Assembly: GCA_910585965.1 (NCBI GenBank)
Contig: CAJUHH010000008.1
Coordinates: 62,001 to 126,000, forward strand
Length of the DNA stretch: 64,000 bases
Direction: 5' to 3'
Source of the DNA: an uncultured Lachnospiraceae bacterium
GTDB taxonomy: Bacteria > Bacillota > Clostridia > Lachnospirales > Lachnospiraceae
The notes beneath the pieces are model-generated. The model saw nothing but the letters and a program-made list of their open reading frames with translations. It searched no databases and was not told the DNA's origin. The translations under genes and the position numbers were made by a program. Positions within the stretch are counted from its first letter, which is position 1, and every line of letters begins with the position of its first letter. Shown piece by piece: positions 23,946 to 32,466 of this stretch.

Positions 23946-25343
23946 ATGTTCCGCAAAGTACATTATCGCCTTACGCTTTTATGCGCCGGGACGACCATCG
24001 CCATACTTCTTGTTATGTCCCTTATTTATCTCTATGTCTCCGAAACCGGGCTGTCGCAAAGCCAGTTTCTTTCCTTCCAGCACGCCATGGATAACTTTGT
24101 CCATAATTTCAAACAGCAAAATGTGATTACACATGAATGGCTTTCCCATATGGAAGCCAATAACTCTTACTGGATACGAATCACAGATAACGGTGTTCCC
24201 CTGCTTTTTAACCAGAGAAAACTTGACCAAAACCGTCTGGCCGTCGAGGAAGAAGCCCTGGCCTGCTTTTCTGCTTCTTTTTCCGTCGAAAATACGGATC
24301 CTTCCGATGAGGACACGGACTATCATTTGGAATTTCCATTTACGGCATCCACAGGGGCAGACTATTATGCCTGTGTCGCCCGGATCAGCCAGGAACAGCA
24401 GCATACGGAAATCCTCGTCTTGTATCCCCTGCAGGAACTGAACGCCAAAATCAAGAGCCAACGCCTTCATTTCGCCCTGATCGATCTGGCGGCTGTTTTT
24501 CTGCTATCCCTCTTTTCTTTCTTTTTTACCAAAAAACTGCTCGCTCCCATTGAACAAAACAGGAAGGAGCAAATACAGTTTGTGGCGGCGGCATCCCATG
24601 AGCTGCGCACTCCTCTGGCTGTCATCCTCTCTTCCGTTTCTGCCATAAAAAAAGCCTCTCCCGAAGAAGAAGAGAACTTTCTTTCCACCATTGATTCCGA
24701 AGGCCGGAGAATGTCGCGCCTGATTAATGACATGCTTCTCCTTTCCCAGGCAGATGCCCGCGCCTTTCCTATCCGCTTGCAGCCCGTGGAATGCGATACC
24801 CTGCTCTTAAATTCCTTTGAATCCTTTGAGCCGATGGCAAAAGAAAAAAATATTTCCTTTGCGATCTCTCTGCCTCAAGCCGCCCTGCCTCCCTGCCTCT
24901 GCGATGCGGAACGCTTCAGACAGGTAATCGCCATTCTTCTGCACAATGCCATCAGCTATACGCCCTCCGGCGGCAGCATTTCCATGGCTCTGTCCCTCGA
25001 TACCGTTAAAAAGTCGGAAACTTTTGTTCTGTCCGTCATTGATAACGGCATCGGCATCCCTGACGAAGAAAAAGAGAAAATATTCCAACGTTTTTACCGC
25101 TCTGACCGCTCCCGCAGCATCAAGGACCACTTCGGCCTCGGTCTGCCCATCGCCAGCGAAATCGTCCGCTCTTTGGGCGGGACGATCCACGTTGCGGACA
25201 CCCCGGGCGGCGGCAGCACCTTCCTCGTCTGCCTGCCTTTCCGCTTCTGCTCCAAAGCCCCGATGTTTGACAACCACAAAGGAATCTGTTACAATAAAAA
25301 TACAAAAAAGGCATTGCCGACAGACGATCAGCCTTTAGATTAG
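23946..25343 (+). CDS. sensor histidine kinase
   Basis: A 465-residue membrane kinase. TM1 (about 8-32) and TM2 (about 177-196) bracket an external sensor domain of about 145 residues with no recognised fold. HisKA follows directly without HAMP: FVAAASHELRTPLAV (His218). The ATP-binding domain has LLHNAISYTP (N box), VIDNGIGIPDEEKEKIFQRFYRSD (G1/F) and HFGLGLPIASEIV (G2). A tail of about 30 residues after the domain (from FCSKAP) is not usual. It is cognate to the response regulator upstream. It probably senses an envelope signal related to the transport operon. Confidence 0.93.
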   Translation: MFRKVHYRLTLLCAGTTIAILLVMSLIYLYVSETGLSQSQFLSFQHAMDNFVHNFKQQNVITHEWLSHMEANNSYWIRITDNGVPLLFNQRKLDQNRLAVEEEALACFSASFSVENTDPSDEDTDYHLEFPFTASTGADYYACVARISQEQQHTEILVLYPLQELNAKIKSQRLHFALIDLAAVFLLSLFSFFFTKKLLAPIEQNRKEQIQFVAAASHELRTPLAVILSSVSAIKKASPEEEENFLSTIDSEGRRMSRLINDMLLLSQADARAFPIRLQPVECDTLLLNSFESFEPMAKEKNISFAISLPQAALPPCLCDAERFRQVIAILLHNAISYTPSGGSISMALSLDTVKKSETFVLSVIDNGIGIPDEEKEKIFQRFYRSDRSRSIKDHFGLGLPIASEIVRSLGGTIHVADTPGGGSTFLVCLPFRFCSKAPMFDNHKGICYNKNTKKALPTDDQPLD

Positions 25344-25350
25344 GTTAATA

Positions 25351-25393
25351 AAAAAGTAACCGTTTCCTTTGGCCGAGGGCGGTTACTTTTTTT
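25351..25393. terminator. bidirectional terminator between kinase and holin-like toxin
   Basis: The stem gtaaccg/cggttac (25356-25362, 25380-25386) is flanked by A5 on the left and T7 on the right, so it can end transcripts from both sides. The stop codon of the small toxin-like gene lies inside the right arm. Confidence 0.8.
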
Positions 25394-25475
25394 GGTGGTT
25401 TATGTATGCTATTAAAATCGAAACTACGATTCCAAGAATCATCAAAACGACTGTAAGCAATTCATAGTCACTCAT
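25383..25475 (-). CDS. 30-residue putative holin-like toxin peptide
   Basis: A short frame encodes a single membrane helix: MSDYELLTVVLMI..., then a hydrophobic core and the tail YINHQKK. The start has an excellent site (AAGGAGGG, 8-nt spacing). Length, the acidic N-terminal M-x-x-YE start, one helix and the basic tail match the putative holin-like / TxpA-type toxin peptides of Firmicutes, which are often repressed by an antisense RNA. About 150 bp of upstream leader contains a hairpin (cagaggga...accctctg, about 25526-25548). I see no definite antisense promoter. It is too short for ordinary gene finders. Confidence 0.6.
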   Translation of the reverse strand: MSDYELLTVVLMILGIVVSILIAYINHQKK

Positions 25476-25669
25476 AAAGCAATCCCTCCTTTCCCGGATT
25501 TCCCCTTACAGAGATTTCCATGTAGTCAGAGGGTTTCCAGTCCCTCTGCTATTGAAAGACTGGCCGCCTGCCTTTTTATGGCAATACCCATAAATATATT
25601 TTAACAGAAAGCACAGGGAGGCACAAGTCCACCCCGACATATTTCTATATGCGATGCTGATCTTGGCAA

Positions 25670-26449
25670 CTACCCAAGCGCCACATCCAGCGCCATCATA
25701 ATTACGAATCCGACCGCAAACCCAATCGTTCCCATATTGGAATGTTCCCCTTCCGCCGACTCCGGTATCAATTCCTCGACCACCACATAAAGCATGGCCC
25801 CCGCCGCAAAAGCCAGGGTGTAAGGAATAAAGGGATCAATCAGCCCTGCCAGAAGCAATGTCAGCCCCGCCGCCACAGGCTCCACGATCCCCGACAGCGT
25901 CCCAAGCACAAAGGCCTTTCCTTTTCCCACTTCCTCTTTCAATGGCAGAGATATAATCGCCCCTTCCGGGAAATTCTGTATGGCGATCCCCACCGACAAA
26001 GCGATCGCTCCTGCCATCGTGATCGGGCTTCCCCCGGCCATTGCACCTGCCAGCACGATTCCAACGGACGCTCCCTCCGGAATATTGTGGATTGTCACCG
26101 CCAATATCAGCATCGTGGATTTCTTCCAGTTGCTCTTAATGCCCTCCTGCTCTTCGCTGTCCAAATGCAGATGGGGCACTGCCCTGTCTAAAATAAGCAA
26201 GAAAACAATCCCGAGCAAAAAACCGACCGCCGCCGGAACAAAAGCGAACTTTCCCATGGGCTCTGACAAATCCATCGCCGGAATCAGCAGCGACCAGACC
26301 GATGCCGCCACCATCACCCCGGAAGCAAATCCAAGCATCGCCTTGCGCATAACCGCATTCATTTCTCCTTTTAACAAAAAAACACAGGCCGCTCCCAACG
26401 TCGTTCCTAAAAAGGGAATACTGATTCCAATCCATAAACTACTGTTCAT
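25670..26449 (-). CDS. ZIP-family divalent metal transporter
   Basis: A 259-residue ZIP (ZupT-like) importer of Zn or other divalent metals with eight predicted helices. Metal-path motifs are in helix 4 (TIHNIPEGASVG) and helix 5 (AIQNFPEGAIIS), both with the His/Asn-x-x-Pro-Glu-Gly signature. A short His segment (HLHLD) lies in the variable loop at about residue 93. It is 11 bp downstream of an uncharacterised membrane-protein gene on the same strand. No regulator site was recognised. Confidence 0.9.
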   Translation of the reverse strand: MNSSLWIGISIPFLGTTLGAACVFLLKGEMNAVMRKAMLGFASGVMVAASVWSLLIPAMDLSEPMGKFAFVPAAVGFLLGIVFLLILDRAVPHLHLDSEEQEGIKSNWKKSTMLILAVTIHNIPEGASVGIVLAGAMAGGSPITMAGAIALSVGIAIQNFPEGAIISLPLKEEVGKGKAFVLGTLSGIVEPVAAGLTLLLAGLIDPFIPYTLAFAAGAMLYVVVEELIPESAEGEHSNMGTIGFAVGFVIMMALDVALG

Positions 26450-26460
26450 ACTGCTTTCTC

Positions 26461-27453
26461 CTATCCTGCTTTCTTTTTCAGTTCATACCCAAGATCTATC
26501 TGTTCCATCATAAACTTATGCTTTGGCAGATATTTTTCCCAATATTCCAAAACGCTCTCTACCCCTGTTTTCCAGTTTCCATTGCAATATAAGCGAATTT
26601 TTTCTTCCTGCGTCATTAATTTTCTTTTATAAAATACAGGCCAGACCATATACTGCAAATTTCCCTTTTTGTCCCGTACCATCCATCCGTCTTTTTGTAT
26701 ATAGATTTCCAGCATGCATACATAATCCTCCGGGAGTTCCCCCTCAGCCTTTATGATACGGCTTTCTTCCATCTGCAGCTCCGCCTCAGGGTCGATCCGG
26801 CTGCCGTGATATTCCGCAAAACCATAAAGCAGCTCCGCCCCCAGCTTTCGATTCCTCTCCTTCCACTCTTCCAGCAGCTCCTCCGCCTGCTTATACGCGC
26901 TTTCCGATAATTCCGGCAGTTTTTCCTCCGCAATTATTTCCTGGAAAAACATACCGTCCGGCATCTCTTCCCCTCCCTTTTTCATGCCTTTCCCCATATG
27001 GATATCAATTTGGTTATCATGCAGATACAAAAACATACGGTCCGCATCCCTCATCCCTGCTTCCAAACGACAGATTTTTTTCCCCTCCCTGTCGTATAAT
27101 ACATAGCCCGGCGCCCATGCCGGATCAAAAACCGCTTTTGCAGAACCGATATCTTCTATTCCAAACCGCTTTGCCTTTCCAAACATATTGCAATAATACA
27201 GCCCGTTTTTCGTCACCGCAAGCTGCCGGTTCTTTGCCTCCAGGCAAACAAGAATCCCCAGCAAAAAGGGAAACAATATCACCCCATACATCCATAGCGC
27301 TATGGGAGAAACATGGTATATCATATCCAAAAGCAAAAATAAAGCACCCATCCCTATAATCAGTATCCCGATCCCATATGCCGCCTTATGCTGCCTGACC
27401 GTAAAAATCCGTTCCGACTCTTCCGGCAAATGATCTGCTTTTTCCACCGCCAT
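26461..27453 (-). CDS. uncharacterised two-TM protein
   Basis: A 330-residue protein. Two close membrane helices (about residues 24-44 and 48-69 from the chosen start) are followed by a PH-like segment (KNRQLAVTKNGLYYCNMFGKA) and a long soluble C-terminal part rich in Glu, Trp and Tyr. The start at 27453 has AGGAGG at 7 nt. I do not recognise the family. It lies immediately upstream of the ZIP transporter and is likely co-transcribed with it. Confidence 0.65.
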   Translation of the reverse strand: MAVEKADHLPEESERIFTVRQHKAAYGIGILIIGMGALFLLLDMIYHVSPIALWMYGVILFPFLLGILVCLEAKNRQLAVTKNGLYYCNMFGKAKRFGIEDIGSAKAVFDPAWAPGYVLYDREGKKICRLEAGMRDADRMFLYLHDNQIDIHMGKGMKKGGEEMPDGMFFQEIIAEEKLPELSESAYKQAEELLEEWKERNRKLGAELLYGFAEYHGSRIDPEAELQMEESRIIKAEGELPEDYVCMLEIYIQKDGWMVRDKKGNLQYMVWPVFYKRKLMTQEEKIRLYCNGNWKTGVESVLEYWEKYLPKHKFMMEQIDLGYELKKKAG

Positions 27454-27552
27454 ATCCCATCCTCCTTTCTCCCATGATTCAAAAATCCCCCCGGGTTCGG
27501 AGAGATTTTTTCGCGCATAAATATTTTTCATTTTTTAAAAAATATAAAACAA

Positions 27553-27976
27553 GGTACTAAGCAGAACGATAAGCCGGGTTATGTCGTGAATGATCATCTG
27601 TCTAGAATTACCGTTGCCGGTAATTTCAAGCGACCTACCTGAAAGCAGGCCGGGCAAGCCTGTCGCTTTCTGTTTGGTCTTGCTTCGGATGGGGTTTACA
27701 TGGCTCTGCCTGTTGCCAGGCAGACGGTAGTCTCTTACACTGCCTTTCCACCCTGACCAGCGTACCAGGCCTTCCGGCCTGGTGCGCCAAAGAATCAAAC
27801 AAGTTTGATTCTTTCCATGAAAGAGCATAAGCTCTTCCACGGGGCGGTTTATTTCTGTTGCACTAGCCTTGGAGTCGCCTCCACCGGACGTTATCCGGCA
27901 TCCTGCCCTGCGAAGCCCGGACTTTCCTCACCCGCATCTTTCGATGCGGCCGCGATCATTTATTCTACTTAGTACC
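27553..27976 (-). ncRNA. rnpB: RNase P RNA, bacterial type A
   Basis: The catalytic RNA that trims tRNA 5' leaders. Read on the minus strand, it holds the universal gaGGAAAGUCCGGGC after the 5' stem, the acaGAAAUAAACCGCC box and the 3' element AACCCGGCUUAUC. The ends pair as P1 (GGUACUAAGuAGAA with UUCUgCUUAGUACC), which sets the boundaries. Its length of about 424 nt is rather long but within the range of type A RNAs; the extra length appears to be in a hairpin region around 27770-27840. Confidence 0.96.
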
Positions 27977-28019
27977 GATTGTTTTCCTGCCCTGCCTGGA
28001 AATCTCCGTATCCAGGCCT

Positions 28020-29675
28020 CTATACATGGAAACAGCTTCCTCCTACGAATTCCCTGCAAATGGAATTCTTCGGAAGATTATCGCTGCTGACCCCGATAAA
28101 ATATTCCAAAAACTTTAAAAGCCTTTTCGCTTCATAATATTCCGGCTCCCCTTTTTCGATCCCGAACAGCAGGGGTTCCGCATATTGCTTTAACACCGCC
28201 AGTTCATAAATCAATACGGAATTGAACATCGCGTCCGCGCTTTCCTGGAACGGGAAAATATATTCCTCTTCCCCCTTCCTCACCGAAGCCCACATCTCAA
28301 TCGTCCGCTTCGCCGATGTCCCCCTCGTCCGCGCGTCCCTTACCATGCGGCGCAGGAGCCGTCCGTCGGTGGTCGGAATCCGATTATGGTCGTCGATATT
28401 AATGCTCGTCAGCGCACTGATATAAATTTTATACTTGCTTTCGTTCGGAAGCGCATAAGACATCGCATCGTTCAGCCCGTGGATGCCCTCGATCACAAGC
28501 ACGTCCTCCGGCCCTAATGTCTTATAATCCCCCTTGTATTCCCTCTTCCCGGTCTTGAAATTAAAGCTGGGAAGCTCAACGGTCTTTCCTGAGAGCAGAT
28601 CGAGCATATCCCTATTAAATTGCTCCACATCGATCGCTTCCAGGCATTCAAAATTATAATCCCCTTTTTCATCCCTGGGCGTATCTTCCCTGTTCACAAA
28701 ATAATTGTCCAGCGCAATCGGATGGGGGGACAGCCCATATGTGCGCAGCTGTATCGACAGCCTGTGGGAAAATGTAGTTTTTCCCGAAGAAGACGGACCC
28801 GCGATCATCACGAATTTGACGCCTTTCCGCTCCACGATCTCCCGCGCGATCTCGCCGATCCTTCTCTCCTGGAGCGCCTCCTGCACAAGAATCAGGTCAT
28901 TGATATTCCCCCGGCAGATCTGGTCGTTCAAATCGCCCACCGTGCCGACATTGACCATATTCCCCCAGTCATCGGACTGCCTCAGCGTTTCAAACAATTT
29001 TTTCCTCGGCTCCATCTGCGGCAGCTCTTCCGGCCGCTTCGGATCCGGGAGCAGCAGCATCAAGCCGTCTTCATAGGCAAATACCTGGAAGTATTTGATA
29101 TATCCCGTACTCGGCAGCATATAGCCATAATAATAATCATAATATCCGTCCAGACAGTAAACATTCACATAAGAACTCCGTCTATAACGGAACAGCTTTT
29201 CTTTCTCCTTCATATTCTGGCTGCGGAAAATCTCCACCGCCTCGCTGATGGGATAAGATTTTTTCACATAAGGCAGATCGGCTTCCACCAATTCCCGCAT
29301 CCGCTCATTCAGCCTGTCGATAAACTCCGGCTCCAGTTTTATCTTTCCCTTTACGCTGCAATAATATCCCGAACCGATGGCAAACTCCACCTTCACCTTC
29401 TCCAAGCTGCCCTCTTCCGCCACATCTTGCAAAGCCTTGATCATCAGCATGATCGCCGTCCTTACATAAGATTTATGCCCCACGGGATCACTGATCGTAA
29501 AAAAGGAAACCTCGCAGTCTTTCTTCACCTTTTTAAACAACTCCCGAATCTTCCCGTTCACTGTCACCAGCGCGATCCTGTTCTTATACTTTTCCTGATA
29601 TTCCTCGACGATCGTTTCATAAGTCGTGCCTTCTTCGTACTCCTTTTTTACGCCGTCGATCGTTACTGTCACCAT
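28020..29675 (-). CDS. nucleoside (uridine) kinase with N-terminal TGS/ThrRS-like domains
   Basis: A 551-residue two-part protein. Residues 1-65 are a TGS domain (TVTIDGVKKEYEEGTTYETI), followed by a threonyl-tRNA-synthetase-like second additional domain (HKSYVRTAIMLMIKAL onward). From about 285 there is a P-loop kinase of the uridine kinase/phosphoribulokinase group: FVMIAGPSSSGKTTF, then ALDNYFVNRED and LVIEGIHGLN. This architecture is common in clostridia and is annotated as nucleoside kinase. The natural substrate is not proven. It is monocistronic, just after rnpB in transcription order. Confidence 0.9.
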   Translation of the reverse strand: MVTVTIDGVKKEYEEGTTYETIVEEYQEKYKNRIALVTVNGKIRELFKKVKKDCEVSFFTISDPVGHKSYVRTAIMLMIKALQDVAEEGSLEKVKVEFAIGSGYYCSVKGKIKLEPEFIDRLNERMRELVEADLPYVKKSYPISEAVEIFRSQNMKEKEKLFRYRRSSYVNVYCLDGYYDYYYGYMLPSTGYIKYFQVFAYEDGLMLLLPDPKRPEELPQMEPRKKLFETLRQSDDWGNMVNVGTVGDLNDQICRGNINDLILVQEALQERRIGEIAREIVERKGVKFVMIAGPSSSGKTTFSHRLSIQLRTYGLSPHPIALDNYFVNREDTPRDEKGDYNFECLEAIDVEQFNRDMLDLLSGKTVELPSFNFKTGKREYKGDYKTLGPEDVLVIEGIHGLNDAMSYALPNESKYKIYISALTSINIDDHNRIPTTDGRLLRRMVRDARTRGTSAKRTIEMWASVRKGEEEYIFPFQESADAMFNSVLIYELAVLKQYAEPLLFGIEKGEPEYYEAKRLLKFLEYFIGVSSDNLPKNSICREFVGGSCFHV

Positions 29676-29736
29676 ATGCCGCCTCCTGTTTTACATGTTC
29701 TCCATCTGCGTTTTCCAACAGACATAGAAATTCTCT

Positions 29737-30537
29737 TTACACCAGCCAAAACGGATTCCCCTCCTTCGCCGCAAATACGGCGATCTGCGGGAATTCCCTT
29801 TCAATATACTCCATCATATAAGGAACAAAGATCTTCTCCAGCCCGTAATGCCCCGCATCGATAATGGCCAGCCCCTGCGCCACCGCATCCAGCCCTTCGT
29901 GATGCTCGATATCCCCGGTAATCAATACTTCGGCTCCGGCTTCCACCGCCGGGCGTATCATGGATTTACCCGATCCCGGCGATACTGCCGCGCATTCCAC
30001 CGCCATATCCCTTTCCCCGTAAACTTTCACGCTCTCCAAATGGAAAATATCCTTCACATAAGAGGCGCATTCTTCCAACGTCATCACCTGGGGCAGCTTT
30101 CCATATCTGCCAATCCCCTCTTTGGCAATCTCATCCTCATAAGTCACTTGCAAGACCTGTCTTTCTTTTAGCCGAATCTCGTCCGCCGCCGCGTCTGCCA
30201 TCCCCATTACATCAAAATTCGTATGCATCGCATAATAACTGATGTCATTCTGTATCAGCTTTACCACGCGCCTTCCGATAAAGTCATCCGTATTGATCTT
30301 TTTCATGGCAGAAAAAATGAGCGGGTGATGGGTCAGAAGCATATCCGCCCCTTTCCTCACCGCCTCTTCCACAACCGCGTCTGTAGCATCCAAAGCAATG
30401 CATATCTTTCCCACTTCTTTATCCCGGCGGCCTGCCAGCAGCCCTACGTTATCCCAGCTTTCTGCAAACACCGGGGCGCATAACTGTTCCAGGCTTTCTA
30501 TCACCGCGCCGCATTCCACGCTCTTTTTATTTTCCAT
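29737..30537 (-). CDS. Nif3-like dinuclear metal-centre protein
   Basis: A 266-residue NIF3/YbgI family protein. The metal site is visible as LLTHHPLIFSAM (His pair) and near the end VITGDIEHHEGLDA and DAGHYGLEKIFVPYM. The N-terminal ESWDNVGLLAG is the usual family signature. Family members form toroidal hexamers; they have been linked to GTP cyclohydrolase-like or 4-hydroxy-3-methyl precursors, but the role is unsettled. The start at 30537 (MENKKSV) avoids 135 bp of open frame overlapping trmK. It lies directly downstream of trmK, as in many Firmicutes. Confidence 0.9.
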   Translation of the reverse strand: MENKKSVECGAVIESLEQLCAPVFAESWDNVGLLAGRRDKEVGKICIALDATDAVVEEAVRKGADMLLTHHPLIFSAMKKINTDDFIGRRVVKLIQNDISYYAMHTNFDVMGMADAAADEIRLKERQVLQVTYEDEIAKEGIGRYGKLPQVMTLEECASYVKDIFHLESVKVYGERDMAVECAAVSPGSGKSMIRPAVEAGAEVLITGDIEHHEGLDAVAQGLAIIDAGHYGLEKIFVPYMMEYIEREFPQIAVFAAKEGNPFWLV

Positions 30538-30557
30538 ACAAATGCCCTTGCCTTTCT

Positions 30558-31319
30558 TTACTGGTAACAGGAAAGCGCCGCCTCTATCCCGCGTATCCTG
30601 TCCGCGATCTCGGTCTGCCGTTCCTGCGTTTCCCTGCCGTTTCCGCGAAGGTTCTCCATAATCTGCATGCAAAGGCTGTATTCCCTCCGCAGATAATCCT
30701 CCAATACCCTATCCTTTTTTTTCAGCAAAACAGGCCCGTATTTATCCTCGATTTGCTGCCATCCAGCGTCTTCTCGTTCCCCGCTTTGCTTTTTGCCGCC
30801 CGCCCCCGGCAACGCCTTTATGGCCTTTACAGCTTTTATGATCGGATAATATTTCCCCTCTTCCAAAACCATATTTTCATCCACGATGGAATATCCCTCT
30901 TCCCGCAGATATTCCCTTACCATCCTTATTTCCGACTGGGGCTGCAGGATGGCTTCCCGCATCTGCCGGATCTTCTCCTTCCCCTCTTCCATAATCCGCC
31001 GCATCAGCCTTCCGCCCATACCGGCGCAAACAAGGGTATCTGCTTCGCCCGCAGAAAGAGCCGCCACTCCGTCGGACAACCGAGTCTCTATGTAGCCTTC
31101 CAAACCATATTCCCTCACATGCTCCCCGGCTGCCCGCAGCGGCCCCTCGTTCACATCCATTGCTATCGCCCTGGGGCTGATCCCTCTTTGAACCAGATAA
31201 ATAGATACGAAACCGTGGTCGCAGCCTACGTCGCACACGGTATTTCCCTCCGTCACCATTCCTGCTACCGCCCGCAGCCGCCTGGAAAGCTTTACGTCCT
31301 TATTTCCTTCTCTCATCAA
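30558..31319 (-). CDS. trmK: tRNA (adenine(22)-N(1))-methyltransferase
   Basis: A 253-residue TrmK. The SAM-binding motif is [18 protein letters not shown], with [12 protein letters not shown] as the acidic motif II and [15 protein letters not shown] as the catalytic region. It methylates N1 of A22 in tRNA. A helical coiled-coil C-terminal domain (about 180-253) is typical. The start overlaps the stop of rpoD by 4 bp, and nif3 follows; rpoD-trmK-nif3 is a conserved Firmicute order. Confidence 0.93.
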   Translation of the reverse strand: MMREGNKDVKLSRRLRAVAGMVTEGNTVCDVGCDHGFVSIYLVQRGISPRAIAMDVNEGPLRAAGEHVREYGLEGYIETRLSDGVAALSAGEADTLVCAGMGGRLMRRIMEEGKEKIRQMREAILQPQSEIRMVREYLREEGYSIVDENMVLEEGKYYPIIKAVKAIKALPGAGGKKQSGEREDAGWQQIEDKYGPVLLKKKDRVLEDYLRREYSLCMQIMENLRGNGRETQERQTEIADRIRGIEAALSCYQ

Positions 31320-32428
31320 TCCAGATAGTCCTTCAGCTTGCGGCTTCTGCTGGGATGGCGGAGCTTGCGCAGCGCCTTCGCTTCGATTTGGCGGATACGC
31401 TCACGGGTTACATTGAATTCTTTTCCTACTTCCTCCAAAGTCCTCGCGCGCCCGTCATCCAGCCCGAAGCGGAGCCTTAATACCTTCTGCTCCCGTTCCG
31501 TCAGCGTGCCGAGTACCTCCACCAGCTGCTCCTTTAATAAGGTAAAAGCCGCCGCATCCGCCGGCACCGGCACATTATCGTCCTGTATAAAATCGCCGAG
31601 ATGGCTGTCCTCTTCTTCGCCGATCGGTGTCTCCAAAGAAACAGGCTCCTGGGAAATCTTCAATATTTCCCTTACCCTGTCCACAGGCATATTCATCTCT
31701 TCCGCGATTTCTTCCGGGGTAGGTTCCCTCCCAAGTTCCTGCAGCAACTGTCTGCTGACACGGATCAGCTTATTGATTGTCTCCACCATATGCACGGGAA
31801 TACGGATCGTCCTCGCCTGATCCGCGATCGCCCTCGTGATCGCCTGGCGGATCCACCAAGTCGCATAAGTGGAAAATTTATATCCCTTCCGATAATCGAA
31901 TTTTTCCACAGCTTTAATAAGGCCAAGGTTCCCCTCCTGGATCAGGTCAAGGAAAAGCATGCCTCTGCCCACATATCTTTTCGCGATGCTGACAACCAGA
32001 CGCAGATTGGCCTCCGCAAGGCGCTTTTTCGCATCCTCGTCGCCCATCTCCATCTTCTTTGCCAGTTCGATTTCTTCCTCCGCGCTGAGAAGAGGAACCT
32101 TTCCGATCTCTTTCAAATACATCCTGACCGGATCCTCGATGCTGATGCCGTCCGGCACGGACAAGTCAATGTTTTCCACATCCACCTCGTCCTCTTCCGT
32201 CAGGATGATCTCCTCGTCATCCACATCGTCCTCCTCCGTAATGCGGAGTACATCCACGTTATTCTGTTCTAATGTTTCCAATATCCGATCGAACTGCTCT
32301 TCCTCCAAAGTCATATCATTGAAGAAATCGCTGATCTCCTGATACTCTAAAACATTCTTCTTCTTTTTCGCAGCGTTCAGAAGCTCTTTTAAACGCTCCT
32401 CAAACTTTGCTTGTGTGTTTTCATCCAT
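31316..32428 (-). CDS. rpoD: primary RNA polymerase sigma factor
   Basis: A 370-residue vegetative sigma-70 factor (SigA). Region 1.2 is [17 protein letters not shown]. Region 2 contains [20 protein letters not shown] and the -10 recognition part [17 protein letters not shown]. Region 4 ends with [20 protein letters not shown], the -35 binding helix. The acidic stretch at about 60-85 is the short region 1.1. It is 38 bp downstream of dnaG, forming the usual dnaG-rpoD pair. Confidence 0.97.
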   Translation of the reverse strand: MDENTQAKFEERLKELLNAAKKKKNVLEYQEISDFFNDMTLEEEQFDRILETLEQNNVDVLRITEEDDVDDEEIILTEEDEVDVENIDLSVPDGISIEDPVRMYLKEIGKVPLLSAEEEIELAKKMEMGDEDAKKRLAEANLRLVVSIAKRYVGRGMLFLDLIQEGNLGLIKAVEKFDYRKGYKFSTYATWWIRQAITRAIADQARTIRIPVHMVETINKLIRVSRQLLQELGREPTPEEIAEEMNMPVDRVREILKISQEPVSLETPIGEEEDSHLGDFIQDDNVPVPADAAAFTLLKEQLVEVLGTLTEREQKVLRLRFGLDDGRARTLEEVGKEFNVTRERIRQIEAKALRKLRHPSRSRKLKDYLD

Positions 32429-32466
32429 TTTTTGGTTCCATCCTTCCTCATGTAGTCATAGTATGA

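Noticed and set aside
27535..27840. Open frame of 101 codons near the tail of RNase P RNA
   Set aside because: It lies inside the rnpB gene, whose conserved RNA motifs explain the sequence.
28620..29864. Plus-strand open frame of 414 codons opposite the nucleoside kinase
   Set aside because: It is exactly antisense to a well-recognised TGS/uridine kinase gene, has no ribosome site and shows His/Pro-rich antisense composition.
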